From contig JALKBU010000388.1 of assembly GCA_023091735.1 (NCBI GenBank), positions 1 through 43,753 on the forward strand: a DNA stretch of 43,753 nucleotides, given 5' to 3'. Of this stretch, positions 10,125 through 20,127 are shown one piece after another. This DNA is from Trichomonas tenax. Lineage: Eukaryota; Parabasalia; Trichomonadida; Trichomonadidae. Position 1 is the first letter of the stretch. Every line of letters begins with the position of its first letter. The position numbers and the translations under genes are program-made. The notes below the pieces were generated by a model that ran no database searches, had not been told where the DNA came from, and was given only the letters and a program-made list of their open reading frames with translations.

Positions 10125-11461
10125 CGTAAACTTAATTGAGCAAGTTTAATAAACATTATGCTATTAGATGATTAGTTGTCGAAAAGTCCATATAGTATTT
10201 ATGTAAACTATTGTTTCAGGAGATGATTGTGTATCTAAAGACAGGAGTAATTTTGAAACATACCTTATGTGTCACTATACCATATAGTGCGTTAAATTAG
10301 TGAAAATGAACATCAAAATATCTAATTAAATTTTTCCTGTAAAAAAGTTACCCAAATCTACAAAAACAGCCTTGTCATGTGAACAGGACGTTCTTCACAT
10401 CACAAAGTTGATGCTACAATATACATATAACTATGCCTATTACTTACGTTGTGGACAAATTAAGTTATACCAGATGATATTGGAATTGCAATCATGAAAA
10501 CCAAAAAGAAATTTTAAAATGGAGAGACAGACTTTCCACATGATTGTTTGATACGTACCATTCTTGATCCTATATTTATTAATATCTTTTTCGATTCCTA
10601 TGTTAATATATAACATATTTTATATTTTAGTCATATTTTGATGAGCATTTTATAAAGAGCATTCCGTTACAAATCAAGACAGTTTTGTGATGCGATTTTT
10701 TTTTTGACGCAATCATATCACCCAAAAAGCTAAAATTTATTATCTGCGCTATTTATAATATTTATGGCTTTACATATATATATATTGGCTTTATCTATGT
10801 ATGCGAAATACATAATCTAATGCAAACATATAAATTTGGCTTTTGATGTGGGCTGACATATTGCTAAGCATGGAGAGTTTTCCCACGGGATAACTTTCAA
10901 TTAAAAGTCATTTTCTCTGGAGGATTCCACATATTGTAGAGTCGTTAGAACAAGCATTGAGGAATAGTAGTTTGATTTCATTCATAAGTTCATACTTTGT
11001 TTTGCTATTAGTTTTAAGATATTAAATAATTATTTACAATCCGTTGAAAAAATGAAAAGATGACAATTTTTTACAAAAAAATAGGGTCAAAAATAATACT
11101 AGAAAATGATTTAAAGCTTTGCATTACTATATGGTATAGTGACAAATGAGCGTTATATATATGCTAAAATCATGCTTATATCTTATTCCTACCTCGAGAT
11201 ACGCACCTCCGGACACCATGTACTTGATTCCTTAAGACCGAGAATAAAATGCCATGAAATGTACTCTCGAACTATGAAAAATGAAAATCAAAATTTTTAT
11301 CTACATTTGACAACCATGATGATTGGATCTCAAAATTTAAAAATTTTACCTGAAATCATATTGTATGATTATTTTCAATTCAGTACTTATTGTTTTCGAA
11401 GAGAAAATTAAAACTTATTTTATTATTTGATGGTTCAAGATTATACTTTTTCATTTGAAAG
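10125..11461. other. Gene-free AT-rich region between glycine-rich copies A and B
   Basis: About 1.3 kb with no coding sequence I can support. It contains the inverted-repeat-bounded segment 10270-11144, a poly-T run near 10690 and AT dinucleotide runs near 10780. The 90-codon frame at 11139-11411 has no recognisable content and crosses the right inverted repeat. Confidence 0.5.
10270..11144. mobile_element. Possible non-autonomous element with 19-bp terminal inverted repeats
   Basis: The 19 bases at 10270-10288 (TGTCACTATACCATATAGT) are the exact reverse complement of 11126-11144. The 875-bp interior has no open reading frame of note. The segment lies between truncated copy A and broken copy B of the glycine-rich family. 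I see no convincing target-site duplication outside the repeats, so the transposon interpretation is only an inference. Confidence 0.4.
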
Positions 11462-12679
11462 TTGCTCAGAAATTCATTAGTGAATGCATCAAAAGGCATT
11501 GCAAATGTGACTGTCGTTGAGCTTTTATCAAGGTATCAATTTTTATACCCAGGTGAAAATAAATTCGATTGTACAGACTATAAGTTAATTTTAGAACCAA
11601 ATACATATCTTATAGAGTTGTATGGAGCCTCTGGAGGTAGCTATCATGATAGAATAAGTCTATATCAAGATGCCAATGGTAACTGCCTATACATTAATGA
11701 ATCGATATCTATTGGATCCAACATCGAATGCAATAAATTATATGGTAGATGTGGTCCAGGATGATATATCTCAGGGATTTTAGTGCTGAAAAAACGTTAT
11801 GAAGCTTATCTAACGATAAGTGGAAAAGGTGAATATGGGTATAAAAGAAATGATCTAAATGAAGCAATAGATTATTTGAAAGAGTATATGAGTTGGGGAG
11901 GCTATGGAGGAGGTGGCAGTGAAGCAAACTGTTATCATGCTCATTCTCCTGGGAATGGAGGTGGTGGTTGGTAAACAAGTTTATCTTTCGAAGTCAATGA
12001 TCTTTGGCATCGCATTCTCGTCGCAGGGGGCGGTGGTGGCACAGATAACCCAGGTGGAGCATATCAAAGTAACGATGATGGTTCAGGAGGCTCTGGTGGT
12101 GGAGGCGGTGCAGATAATTCTGTAGGAACATACCATAATATTGATGATGGTTCAGGAGGCTCTGGTGGTGGTTTAACTGCACAAGGATGGTGGTCTAATG
12201 GTATTTATGTTGGAAATTATGTTGCAAATTCAACCTTTGGATTCACTTTTGGAAGTGGGGAAGCTGCGAGAGAATTAAAATCAAACAATCCAAAAGGAGT
12301 CCAAACTCCAATAGGACGTAGTGATCGCCCAGGTGCAGGAGGTGGATGGTTTGGCGGTTTTGCAGGCATGGATGGCAATGGTGGCTCAGGAAGCGGTAGT
12401 TCATGGGCTCTCACCAAAGATGCCATCATTCCCGAAGGACTAATTGAAGCACATGATGAGTTTTATAATCCTATTGACACACGTAAATATGCATTTGACA
12501 AGAATAGCCCATATTTGTTTTATAATGTCAAACACATTCCAGGCGTTTGTGAAGGGAATGGAAAAGCAGTTATATCCATTCTTGGAAAATTATCTTATAG
12601 ATGTGAAAGTAGTTGTGATTTTTCAAAAGAAAGAGGTAGCTGTTTCTTTGTGATATTGCCTGCTATATATTATAAATAA
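11462..12679 (+). pseudogene. Glycine-rich family copy B with two nonsense codons
   Basis: One continuous frame from 11462 to 12679 is interrupted only by in-frame stops: TGA at 11762-11764 (copy C has Gly GGA) and TAA at 11972-11974 (copy C has Gln CAA). Both are single-base changes. The N-terminal position reads TTG, not ATG. The family order is preserved: YKLILEPNTYLIELYGASGG, WGGYGGGGS, DLWHRILVAGGGGG, WFGGFAGMDGNGGSGSGSS, NVKHIPG. A local duplication of the Gly-rich block GGGGxDN...DDGSGGSGG occurs near 12040-12170. From 12091 to 12432 it is about 98% identical to copy C, far closer than upstream, which indicates gene conversion. An internal frame from Met 12368 is not a separate gene. 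Confidence 0.8.
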
Positions 12680-12787
12680 AAAGTTTTTTTTTTAAGAATT
12701 GAATAAATTTTTTTATCCACATTTAATATTGCTCAGAAAAAAGTGTCATTTTTTATGACTTCAAGATTATAATTTTGCCATCGAATA

Positions 12788-13927
12788 TTGATCAGATATT
12801 CATTAGAAAATGCGTCTAAATACAACGCAAACGTTAGCATTGGCGATGAATTATCAAAATATCAATTTAACTACCCATGTGAGAGCCAATTTGATTGTAC
12901 CGATTATAAGTTGATCCTTGAGCCCAATAAATATATCATTGAACTATATGCGGCATCAGGAGGATGCTACCAAGATTGTATTAGCCTTTATCAAGATTCA
13001 TCCGGAAATTGTCCATATTTACAGGATGCATTGACTGTTGGATCTAACATAGACTGTAATAACAATCAAAGTAGATGTGGCCCTGGAGGATATATTTCAG
13101 GTATGTTGGTATTGAAAAAGAGAGCTACTGCCTATCTTACAATTGGAGGAAAAGGTGAATACGCAAATAAAATGCAAAGTTCCGGCACTCCTGAAGATTA
13201 TCAGAAACAATATATGAGTTTTGGGGGCTATGGTGGTGGTGGAAGTGGAAGCAATTACTACTGTCCTAATCAGTCTGGTTCAGGAGGTGGTGGTGGGCAA
13301 ACAAGTCTATCATTTGATGAAAATGATCTCTGGCATCGAGTTCTTGTCTCTGGTGGTGGAGGCGGTGCAGATAATTCTGTAGGATTATACCATAATATTG
13401 ATGATGGTTCAGGAGGCTCTGGTGGTGGTTTAACTGCACAAGGATGGTGGTCTAATGGTATTTATGTTGGAAATTATGTTGCAAATTCAACCTTTGGATT
13501 CACTTTTGGAAGTGGGGAAGCTGCGAGAGAATTAAAATCAAACAATCCAAAAGGAGTCCAAACTTCGAGAGGATGTAGTGATCGCCCAGGTGCAGGAGGT
13601 GGATGGTTTGGCGGTTTTGCAGGCATGGATGGCAATGGTGGCTCAGGAAGCGGTAGTTCATGGGCTCTCACCAAAGATGCCATCATTCCGCAAGGTATGA
13701 TAGAAGCACATGATGAGTTTTATAAATATATTAATAAAAGTGAATATGCATTTAACAAGAATAGCCAATATTTGTTTTATAATGTCAAACACATTCCAGG
13801 CGTTTGGTCTGGAAATGGAAAGGCAATAATAACTATTATTGGAAGTTCAACAATCGATTGTAGTTGCGTTTTTCCAGAACAAAGAGGTAATAGTTTAATA
13901 ATAATGCTTGCTGCCATATTTACTTAA
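12788..13927 (+). CDS. Glycine-rich family copy C, open frame with TTG at the usual start position
   Basis: About 379 uninterrupted codons. The N-terminal globular part is Cys-containing (YPCESQFDCTDYKL, YAASGGCY, SRCGPGGY). It is followed by the conserved WxGGYGGGGS-like segment (SFGGYGGGGS), DLWHRVLVSGGGGGADN, a Gly-rich centre (GGSGGGL, GAGGGWFGGF, GSGSSWAL) and the C-terminal NVKHIPGVWSGNGKAIITI. No ATG lies between the in-frame upstream stop (about 12764) and an internal Met near residue 100. The family-start position is TTG, as in copies A and B. No signal peptide or membrane segment is visible. Either it uses a non-AUG start, or the real start is elsewhere, or it is a recent pseudogene. 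Function unknown. Confidence 0.6.
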   Translation: MIRYSLENASKYNANVSIGDELSKYQFNYPCESQFDCTDYKLILEPNKYIIELYAASGGCYQDCISLYQDSSGNCPYLQDALTVGSNIDCNNNQSRCGPGGYISGMLVLKKRATAYLTIGGKGEYANKMQSSGTPEDYQKQYMSFGGYGGGGSGSNYYCPNQSGSGGGGGQTSLSFDENDLWHRVLVSGGGGGADNSVGLYHNIDDGSGGSGGGLTAQGWWSNGIYVGNYVANSTFGFTFGSGEAARELKSNNPKGVQTSRGCSDRPGAGGGWFGGFAGMDGNGGSGSGSSWALTKDAIIPQGMIEAHDEFYKYINKSEYAFNKNSQYLFYNVKHIPGVWSGNGKAIITIIGSSTIDCSCVFPEQRGNSLIIMLAAIFT

Positions 13928-14402
13928 ATGATTTATATCTAAATTAAAAATGTTGCTTTCAATTGTAATACAAATTTATTAATGAAACTGGATTGATTGA
14001 TGCAATATAAGAATGTCGAACATATTGATTTTCTGTTTAAACTGATTTTAAATATGCATATAGCTATAGGTCTATATGATAGCAATTAGTAGCTAACATG
14101 CATGAAGCCACACAAAATAAATATCAATGTATATGAATAAAAAATTTGTTTTGTTGACATAATATATCCTTTAGAATACCTTATATACTTAAGTCCTTAG
14201 ATATATAGATCAATATTTGCCCATTATTAACTTCTAAAGGATAAAATATGAATCAATTGTGAATGATAATAAAATGCTAGTTAATTGTTTAGAATGTATT
14301 GAAAAAAAAATATCAATAATCATTTCATGTATTAAACTCTCTTAAATAGCTCAATATGACAAAATTTATTAAACCTTATTTAGAATTTGATATTATATTC
14401 CT
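13928..14402. other. Gene-free AT-rich region
   Basis: About 470 very AT-rich bases with short A and T runs. I see no gene, RNA or repeat that I can support. Confidence 0.5.
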
Positions 14403-14789
14403 ATTAATTTCACATATGGAATATTCAAATATTCTACAATCGATGGCACTCCCTACGCGCGCATTGGGGACTACAATGCAACCAATCAGAGTCTTAGTTC
14501 CGGTATTATTGCATTAAATTATTCTCTTCCAGTCATAATACCATGTTTCTGCATGTATGGAAATACTAAATATGAAATTATTGAAATTGGGATGAGTGCA
14601 TTTTGTGGCTGTTCTTTGGTTCCAAAATTTCAGATTAGTCCAACAATTCGAATTTGTGGAAACCCTTCTGTTGGCAATGATCCACTTTATGATAAATTTA
14701 AAGATTGGGGTGACGTTGTTGCACCACCCGATCTTCAAATTTTTGTGCCACTCGATTTCAGGAAAATTTGGAACTCGATCTTTAAATAA
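14403..14789 (+). pseudogene. BspA-like leucine-rich-repeat surface protein fragment
   Basis: An open frame ends at the TAA at 14787-14789. It contains DGTPYARIGDYN and then KYEIIEIGMSAFCGCSLVPKFQI, which is the BspA/LRR_5 signature (I..IG.SAF.GC..L) common in trichomonad surface proteins. Only one repeat unit is recognisable, and the remainder (VPLDFRKIWNSIF) resembles a typical end of such proteins. There is no start codon at a sensible place, no signal peptide and no transmembrane segment. I take it as the C-terminal remnant of a much longer gene. Confidence 0.62.
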
Positions 14790-15099
14790 AATCGAATATT
14801 ATCAACATTGTGATTTAGTTATTGCCAATTCATGTCGCGTTATTGCTTCTAGAAGAAACTCTTACATATTAATTCTTTCCATTCTAATAACTTTCGACTA
14901 AACTCAATATCATATGATTTTGGACTTTTAAAAAATGTTTTTTTTTTCACAAAACTCAATGAATATGAACAATTCGGACATAAAATCCTGAATTGTATAT
15001 ACATATATATTGTGCACACTGATTTTCCTTGACAGAACTGAAATATATAATGGTTCAAAAATCATAACACATAAAGATAATAATCAAAAATGAATTTTT

Positions 15100-15199
15100 T
15101 GACACTTTACAAGTCAAAGAAAATTGTCAAATAAATTTATGTGTCATGTAAATATGTATTGTCAAAAATGAATTCATCTTTGACGCTTTACAAGTCAAA
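15100..15199 (+). promoter_or_regulatory. Promoter region of the Vps18-like gene with three copies of the recurrent element
   Basis: TGACACTTTACAAGTCAAA lies at 15100-15118, TGTCATGTAAA at 15142-15152 and a second TTTACAAGTCAAA at 15187-15199, the last touching the start codon. The first copy is identical over 19 bases to one upstream of the cyclophilin gene (39567-39585). Confidence 0.6.
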
Positions 15200-16866
15200 T
15201 GATGTTGAATAAAACCGCATATTTTATCTTGATGTCGCTGTTCCCGAATAAGCCGCTTCTCGCGGACTCAGTCTGTGGCGTTTCATTGCCGAAGTCGATC
15301 ATCAACAAAATAAACAACAAGGAATACAATTCAGCCGCCCAATCTCTCATTCTAGAAAATTTGCCATTTAATCAAGTTGTTCGCCTTCTCGCAAACTGTC
15401 CAATGGCTTTGACAGCGTATTTCTACAAGTCTGCATCCAAAATTGGCGTTTCTCCAGCCGCACAGCAGATTTATTGCCATTTATATCTCGAAACACAGCT
15501 TGGTATTTTGAGCTCGATTCCTCCGGCAGAGAAGAAGAACGAGATCGATGCCCTGAAGAAATTTATCAATGATTACAAGGCTGCTCTCGATGGAAAAACA
15601 GTGATTAAGCTTATTAAGCACTACGGTGAGCTCACACTCCTCACAGACGCTTGCATCATATTCGAGGACTACGAAAACGCCGTTCAGGCACTCATTACAG
15701 GAAATCCAGACTATGTTCACCTTCTTAAGCTTACAAAGACTCTTTCTGTTGAGAATCAGCGCCAAATCTTCCTTAGGGTCATCAAGAGCCAGAAGATGAA
15801 GCTCATCGACTTCCTTGATGAGTCCAATGAAACAACAATGGCTGCAATTTTCGATGCTCTCTGTTCCATCATCGCTGATGCTTCTGACTTGAACTCATTC
15901 TATCTCAACAACTTCATGAACCTTATGCCACATCTCATTCTCCAGGGATACTTTACAAGCCCGATTCATTTCTCAATGGAGTTCATTTTCTATATTATTA
16001 CAAAGAACCAAGAGAAGATCACTGAATTCATCCAGTCTAAGAACTTCCCGAAGGCCGATCACGATTTCATTGCAACATATTGCGCATCACACAATTTATT
16101 CGATCTTGCTGCAAGAGTTTATGCTCACGTCGATGATAGACACCTTTCTGCTGTTCGCTACATCATTAAGCACATCACAGCAACAAATCCGAAGAACAAA
16201 TCACAGCCAATCTTAGATCTCATGAAAGAGCTCAACAACGCTGACGATCTCAAGGAATGCTGGCTCTTCATTCTTCGCTCATGCCGCGATCTTGGTTCCT
16301 TCATCGAATCCGATGACTGGAAGCAGATCATCCAGAAGGCTACACAAAAGCGCATTCTTTCACTCGATGATATCTTCCCACTCATTCCTGGTGACATGCA
16401 GCTGGACGATCTCCACAAGACAATCTCAACAGCTGTCGGCAAGTCTTCAGCCGATCTCAGGAAGTCCGAGGAAACAAGAAAGAAAATCCTCGACAGAATG
16501 GCTGAACAGCGTCGCATTGTTACTGACACAGCCATGTCATCAATCATCGTAGAGCCATCTGACCAATACTGCGTCATTTGCAACCAGAAGGTTAGTGACC
16601 AGCCGTTCGACGTATACCCGTGCGGCCATGCTGTCCACTTCTCTTGCTTCAGGCAGAACATGGCAAACTACTTATCCGGTCAGGAACTTACCAACATTGT
16701 TTTCGGTGCAGCCACAGATAACACAAAGATTACATCAATGCTTATTGAATTCGGAAAGAGATCATGTCCAGCTTGCGGTACTGCTGCCCTTACTATTCTT
16801 GATAAGCCACTTGTTGATGAAGCAGTTGACTATTCCGCTATTTCCAAGTGGGAAGTTCCTCTCTAA
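15199..16866 (+). CDS. Vps18-like RING protein lacking the beta-propeller
   Basis: A 555-residue alpha-helical (clathrin-repeat-like) protein with a C-terminal RING. Residues about 395-470 follow the Vps18 pattern: ILSLDDIFPLIPGDMQLDDL, then a basic coiled coil (EETRKKILDRMAEQRR), then zinc ligands CVICNQKV, CGHAVHFSCF and, after a 45-residue insertion, CPACG. Vps18 is a core subunit of HOPS/CORVET tethers for endosome and vacuole fusion. Other Vps18 proteins (about 970) carry a beta-propeller first; here the coding region starts directly in the helical part with promoter elements immediately upstream, so the short form looks genuine. Codon use is more GC-rich than in the decayed neighbours, suggesting good expression. 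The stop lies in TAAA. Confidence 0.78.
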   Translation: MMLNKTAYFILMSLFPNKPLLADSVCGVSLPKSIINKINNKEYNSAAQSLILENLPFNQVVRLLANCPMALTAYFYKSASKIGVSPAAQQIYCHLYLETQLGILSSIPPAEKKNEIDALKKFINDYKAALDGKTVIKLIKHYGELTLLTDACIIFEDYENAVQALITGNPDYVHLLKLTKTLSVENQRQIFLRVIKSQKMKLIDFLDESNETTMAAIFDALCSIIADASDLNSFYLNNFMNLMPHLILQGYFTSPIHFSMEFIFYIITKNQEKITEFIQSKNFPKADHDFIATYCASHNLFDLAARVYAHVDDRHLSAVRYIIKHITATNPKNKSQPILDLMKELNNADDLKECWLFILRSCRDLGSFIESDDWKQIIQKATQKRILSLDDIFPLIPGDMQLDDLHKTISTAVGKSSADLRKSEETRKKILDRMAEQRRIVTDTAMSSIIVEPSDQYCVICNQKVSDQPFDVYPCGHAVHFSCFRQNMANYLSGQELTNIVFGAATDNTKITSMLIEFGKRSCPACGTAALTILDKPLVDEAVDYSAISKWEVPL

Positions 16867-17046
16867 ACGATTTTATTTATTTTTTATTTTATTTTGAAAA
16901 ATGGAGGACAGACGACAAATATGAAAAGTTTTGCGTAATGAAACATATATCGAAATATCATATATTGTTTAAATGTATATTTATTGATGTCTGATCAATT
17001 TATATTGAATTTAGTTGTCGAGAAATTTACTACTGAATAAAAAGTG

Positions 17047-17052
17047 TCATAA
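17047..17052 (+). promoter_or_regulatory. Initiator TCATAA before the ankyrin gene
   Basis: Fits TCAY(T/A) and ends 6 nt before the ATG at 17059. The preceding AAAAAGTGTCAT is shared with the upstream sequence of glycine-rich copies A and C. Confidence 0.5.
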
Positions 17053-17058
17053 TTTTAA

Positions 17059-18947
17059 ATGATTATTGATCCTGGCCGCAAAATCAAGTTTTTGATGGAT
17101 GTAGAAATTCCACCTGAACTTTCTGATTTTGTGGATATCGAAGATAGGCTGTGGGATGCGTATATTTTAAACAAAGAAGAAATTATCACAGATATTAAGA
17201 ATTTTATGCATAAATATCCTAATAGAGATGCTTATATCGCACATTTAATTGACTATATATCTCAAAGGAAATACAAAATGATGTCTTTTTATGCAGATAT
17301 TTTGGTTGCATTTTTCAAAAATTTTAACGAAATACTTTTAAGCGTTGCAATGGCTCAAATATTAGCAAGCCGAGGAATTATTGTTCTTCCAGATAAAATG
17401 GAGTCCGTTAATGAAAGCAATTTTATTTCTATTTTTCCTGAAGCGACATTAGATATGCATTAGTTTGGGATGATGTAGACTTTTTAACAAACATTTATAC
17501 GACTGATCATACTTTTGACTTTGGTGGTTCTGTTAATGCTACATCTTATTTAGGCATTGCTGCCCGTAATGGCGCAGTTAATTGTTTTAAGTTCTTAATG
17601 CTCAATGGAGGAATTATCGATGATATGGTTGCAAACTTTGCTATTCGCGGAGGCTCAGTAGAGATTGTTAGAATATGCCAGCAAAACGGATCACCATTTG
17701 TTGGTGGCTTTATCGCAGCTTTGCAGTATCACAATCATAACATTGCTGGTTTTATGCTTCAAGAATATCAATGTCATCGTCCTGACGTTGCTTCATGTTT
17801 AAGTTATTATAACACAAGAGCTGCTCTCTTCTTTGTTCTCAATGGCGATGATGTTGACTTGGCAAACCAGAATGGAATCATTCCATTAATGGAATGCTGC
17901 ATGACAAATCAATATGAATTTGCTTCATATCTGATTAAAACTTGCCATGCAAATGTGAATGTTGTTGATTTTTCAACATCCACTCCTCTTATGGCAGCAA
18001 TCAAATGCACAATGGATACCACTGATCTTATTAATCTCCTTATTGAGAGTGATGCTGATGTTAATGCTACGAACAGTCATGGAGAAACACCATTAATGTT
18101 GGCCTTGATTCAGCACAAAATCCCAGTTATGAAAATATTGCTTGAAACGGGTAAATGCAATATTAATCACATGGATCAAAAAGATATGACAGTATTGATG
18201 AAAGCTGCACAAAATGGTAATGAAGATGCAATCAATCTCTTAATACAATATAATACAGAACTTGATTTTCGGAATGATCTCGAATATACTGCGCTTCACT
18301 ATGCATTACTTGCTCTTAAATTTGAAGCTGCTAAACGTCTTATTGAAAACAAGGCGTCTGTTGATAATATAGATAGATCAGGAATGAGTGAACTGAACTT
18401 CCATATTAAAAATGGATCTGTTCAAATCTGCAAATTCTTAATCGACAATGGAGTTAAATTTGAGACTAACGAAAAACTTCCGCCATTGTTATTTGCAGTG
18501 AAGAACGGAAAGTATGATATTGCTCACTTAATAATTGATTCCAAGCGATGCGATTTGAACCATAAGGATAGCATAGGAAGAATTGCTTTAATGTATGCAT
18601 GCATTAATGCACCAATCGAAGTTGTTCAATGGCTTGTCGGCAATAATGCTGATGTAGATGAAAAAGATGAATCTGGAATTAGCGCATTAATTTATGCCCT
18701 GAAAAACAAGAATGAAAGTGCAGCATTGATATTAATAGATAAGAATTGTGATATCTATACAAAAACAGGTAATGGACAGTCCAGCATTTACTTGGCAATA
18801 ATAATGAGGTCGTCATCACTTGTCAATAAACTTCTCTCAAAAGGAATTTTTGACAATGACGCTTCAGACAAAGAAAAATGTCTTGAACTTGCTCGCAAAC
18901 GCAAATACCAAGAAATCGAAAACATCATATTAGACTATTGTAAGTAA
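17059..18947 (+). pseudogene. Ankyrin-repeat protein (DUF3447-type N-terminus), one frameshift
   Basis: The first frame (17059-17463) carries a trichomonad-type N-terminal domain. At about 17445-17463 it ends in ATGCATTAG, but the -1 frame continues directly with ALVWDDVDFL and then GIAARNGAVNCFKFLMLNG, and stays open to 18947. The second part has about nine or ten ankyrin repeats (for example SHGETPLMLALIQHKIPVMK, IGRIALMYACINAPIEVVQW). No other lesion is visible and a proper initiator precedes the ATG. It is therefore a young pseudogene, a programmed frameshift or an assembly error. Intact length would be about 630 residues. Such proteins are a huge trichomonad family of unknown individual function. 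Confidence 0.8.
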
Positions 18948-19271
18948 AGATATTAAACTCATTGTATTTGAAAACTTTAATGAAGTTTAAACTCAATATT
19001 TTTAAACTCATTTTGAAACATCTTTATATTTCAAAATTTCTTAATGAACTCAATAAAATAACTATAATATGCATTGTTGACATTATGTATATAATGCATA
19101 TATCATTATTTCTGTTTTGAAATATTGAATTTAGGTTTCTCAAAAATGACTCGATTAAGTGATAAAAATTTTTAGATAAATATGTTTAATAGCCTATGTT
19201 AAGATGCTATCCAAAAATATTAATTTTTTGAATTAAAAACTCTGAAAAATTAAGGTTAAAACAATTCCATT
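18948..19271. other. Gene-free region, 324 bases
   Basis: AT-rich, with AAACTCA repeated several times between 18955 and 19050. No gene or RNA seen. Confidence 0.4.
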
Positions 19272-19779
19272 ATGTTCCATTGCATTCCGATGACAATGAT
19301 AACATATCCCAATGGAGATTCCGATGTCACAGGTTTTCTTCATGCAAACACTGGTATATATGAGTTCAGTCCCAGTTCTTCGAATATTCGAGAAAATCGA
19401 ACACCATATTTAGTTGATGGCCAACAAAACATAGACCAAGATTGGTGCTCCCAAAACATCGAAAATTCATATTTAGATATTATATTTAAAGACAGCATTA
19501 CATTCTCTCCGACACATTATACATTTTATACGAGAACACCATCAGAAACAGGTTATAACATAAAGCAATGGGTTGAACAAGGTTATGTGAAAAACAAATT
19601 GGTTAATATAAGTAATGAAAAAAACATCCATATTCAAGACTACGCAAGTGAAAACATTCATCATTAAAAAGTTTACTGAAAAGCTTTCTCGAATGAGGTT
19701 TTGGCAAATCGGAACGAATTATAGACTATTAGATAATGAAATTTACATCTTTTGTTTAGATGAAATCGAGATATTCTAG
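19272..19779 (+). pseudogene. Discoidin (F5/8 type C)-like fragment, frameshifted
   Basis: From ATG 19272 the first frame runs 131 codons to TAA 19665-19667 and contains discoidin-like features (YLVDGQQNIDQDWCSQN, ITFSPTHYTFYTR). The typical C-terminal strand of the domain follows in the +1 frame, from about 19680 to TAG 19777-19779 (RMRFWQIGTNYRLLDN, CLDEIEIF). At least one frameshift thus separates the parts, near 19660-19680. The N-terminal helical/BTB-like domain usual for cytosolic members of this family (compare 26779-27984) is absent. I interpret it as a truncated, decayed gene copy. Confidence 0.62.
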
Positions 19780-19971
19780 ATAGTGAATCCTGTGGAAGAA
19801 AGCACTTGCGTGTGCGAATGTGACCAAGTTTATCAACCTAAGCGAATGAATATGCAAATATTCCTTATGTTATTAGATGCATTCAAGATGTGAAAAAAAT
19901 ACCAGATCAATAAATTGTTTGTATTTTAATAAAATTAAACATGAATCTTTAGTAAGTGACTCATATTCACT

Positions 19972-19976
19972 TCACT
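19972..19976 (+). promoter_or_regulatory. Initiator TCACT before a 48-codon ORF
   Basis: TCACT ends 4 nt before the ATG at 19981, the same arrangement as in the beta-adaptin and Myb genes. Confidence 0.4.
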
Positions 19977-19980
19977 GAAA

Positions 19981-20127
19981 ATGAAGAATAATCAAAATTT
20001 AGATATGCAAAATATCGAAACTGAATTTGATGTGCTATATGGATGCACCTCCTGCAATAACCTTCAAAACTTCATAAAATTTGATAATTATAATGACCAT
20101 TTTGTTGGCATCACTGTATTCATATAA
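19981..20127 (+). CDS. Small ORF of 48 codons, unknown
   Basis: ATG 19981 to TAA 20125-20127, polar and acidic with two Cys close together (GCTSCNN). It begins just after a well-placed initiator, which is why I list it. It has no recognisable domain, signal peptide or membrane segment. It could be the start of a decayed gene, because the surrounding DNA consists of remnants. Confidence 0.3.
   Translation: MKNNQNLDMQNIETEFDVLYGCTSCNNLQNFIKFDNYNDHFVGITVFI

Noticed and set aside
11139..11411. 90-codon open frame
   Set aside because: Crosses the inverted repeat, no recognisable content, no promoter element.
12368..12679. Separate small glycine-rich gene starting at an internal Met
   Set aside because: It is the continuous 3' part of copy B in the same frame.
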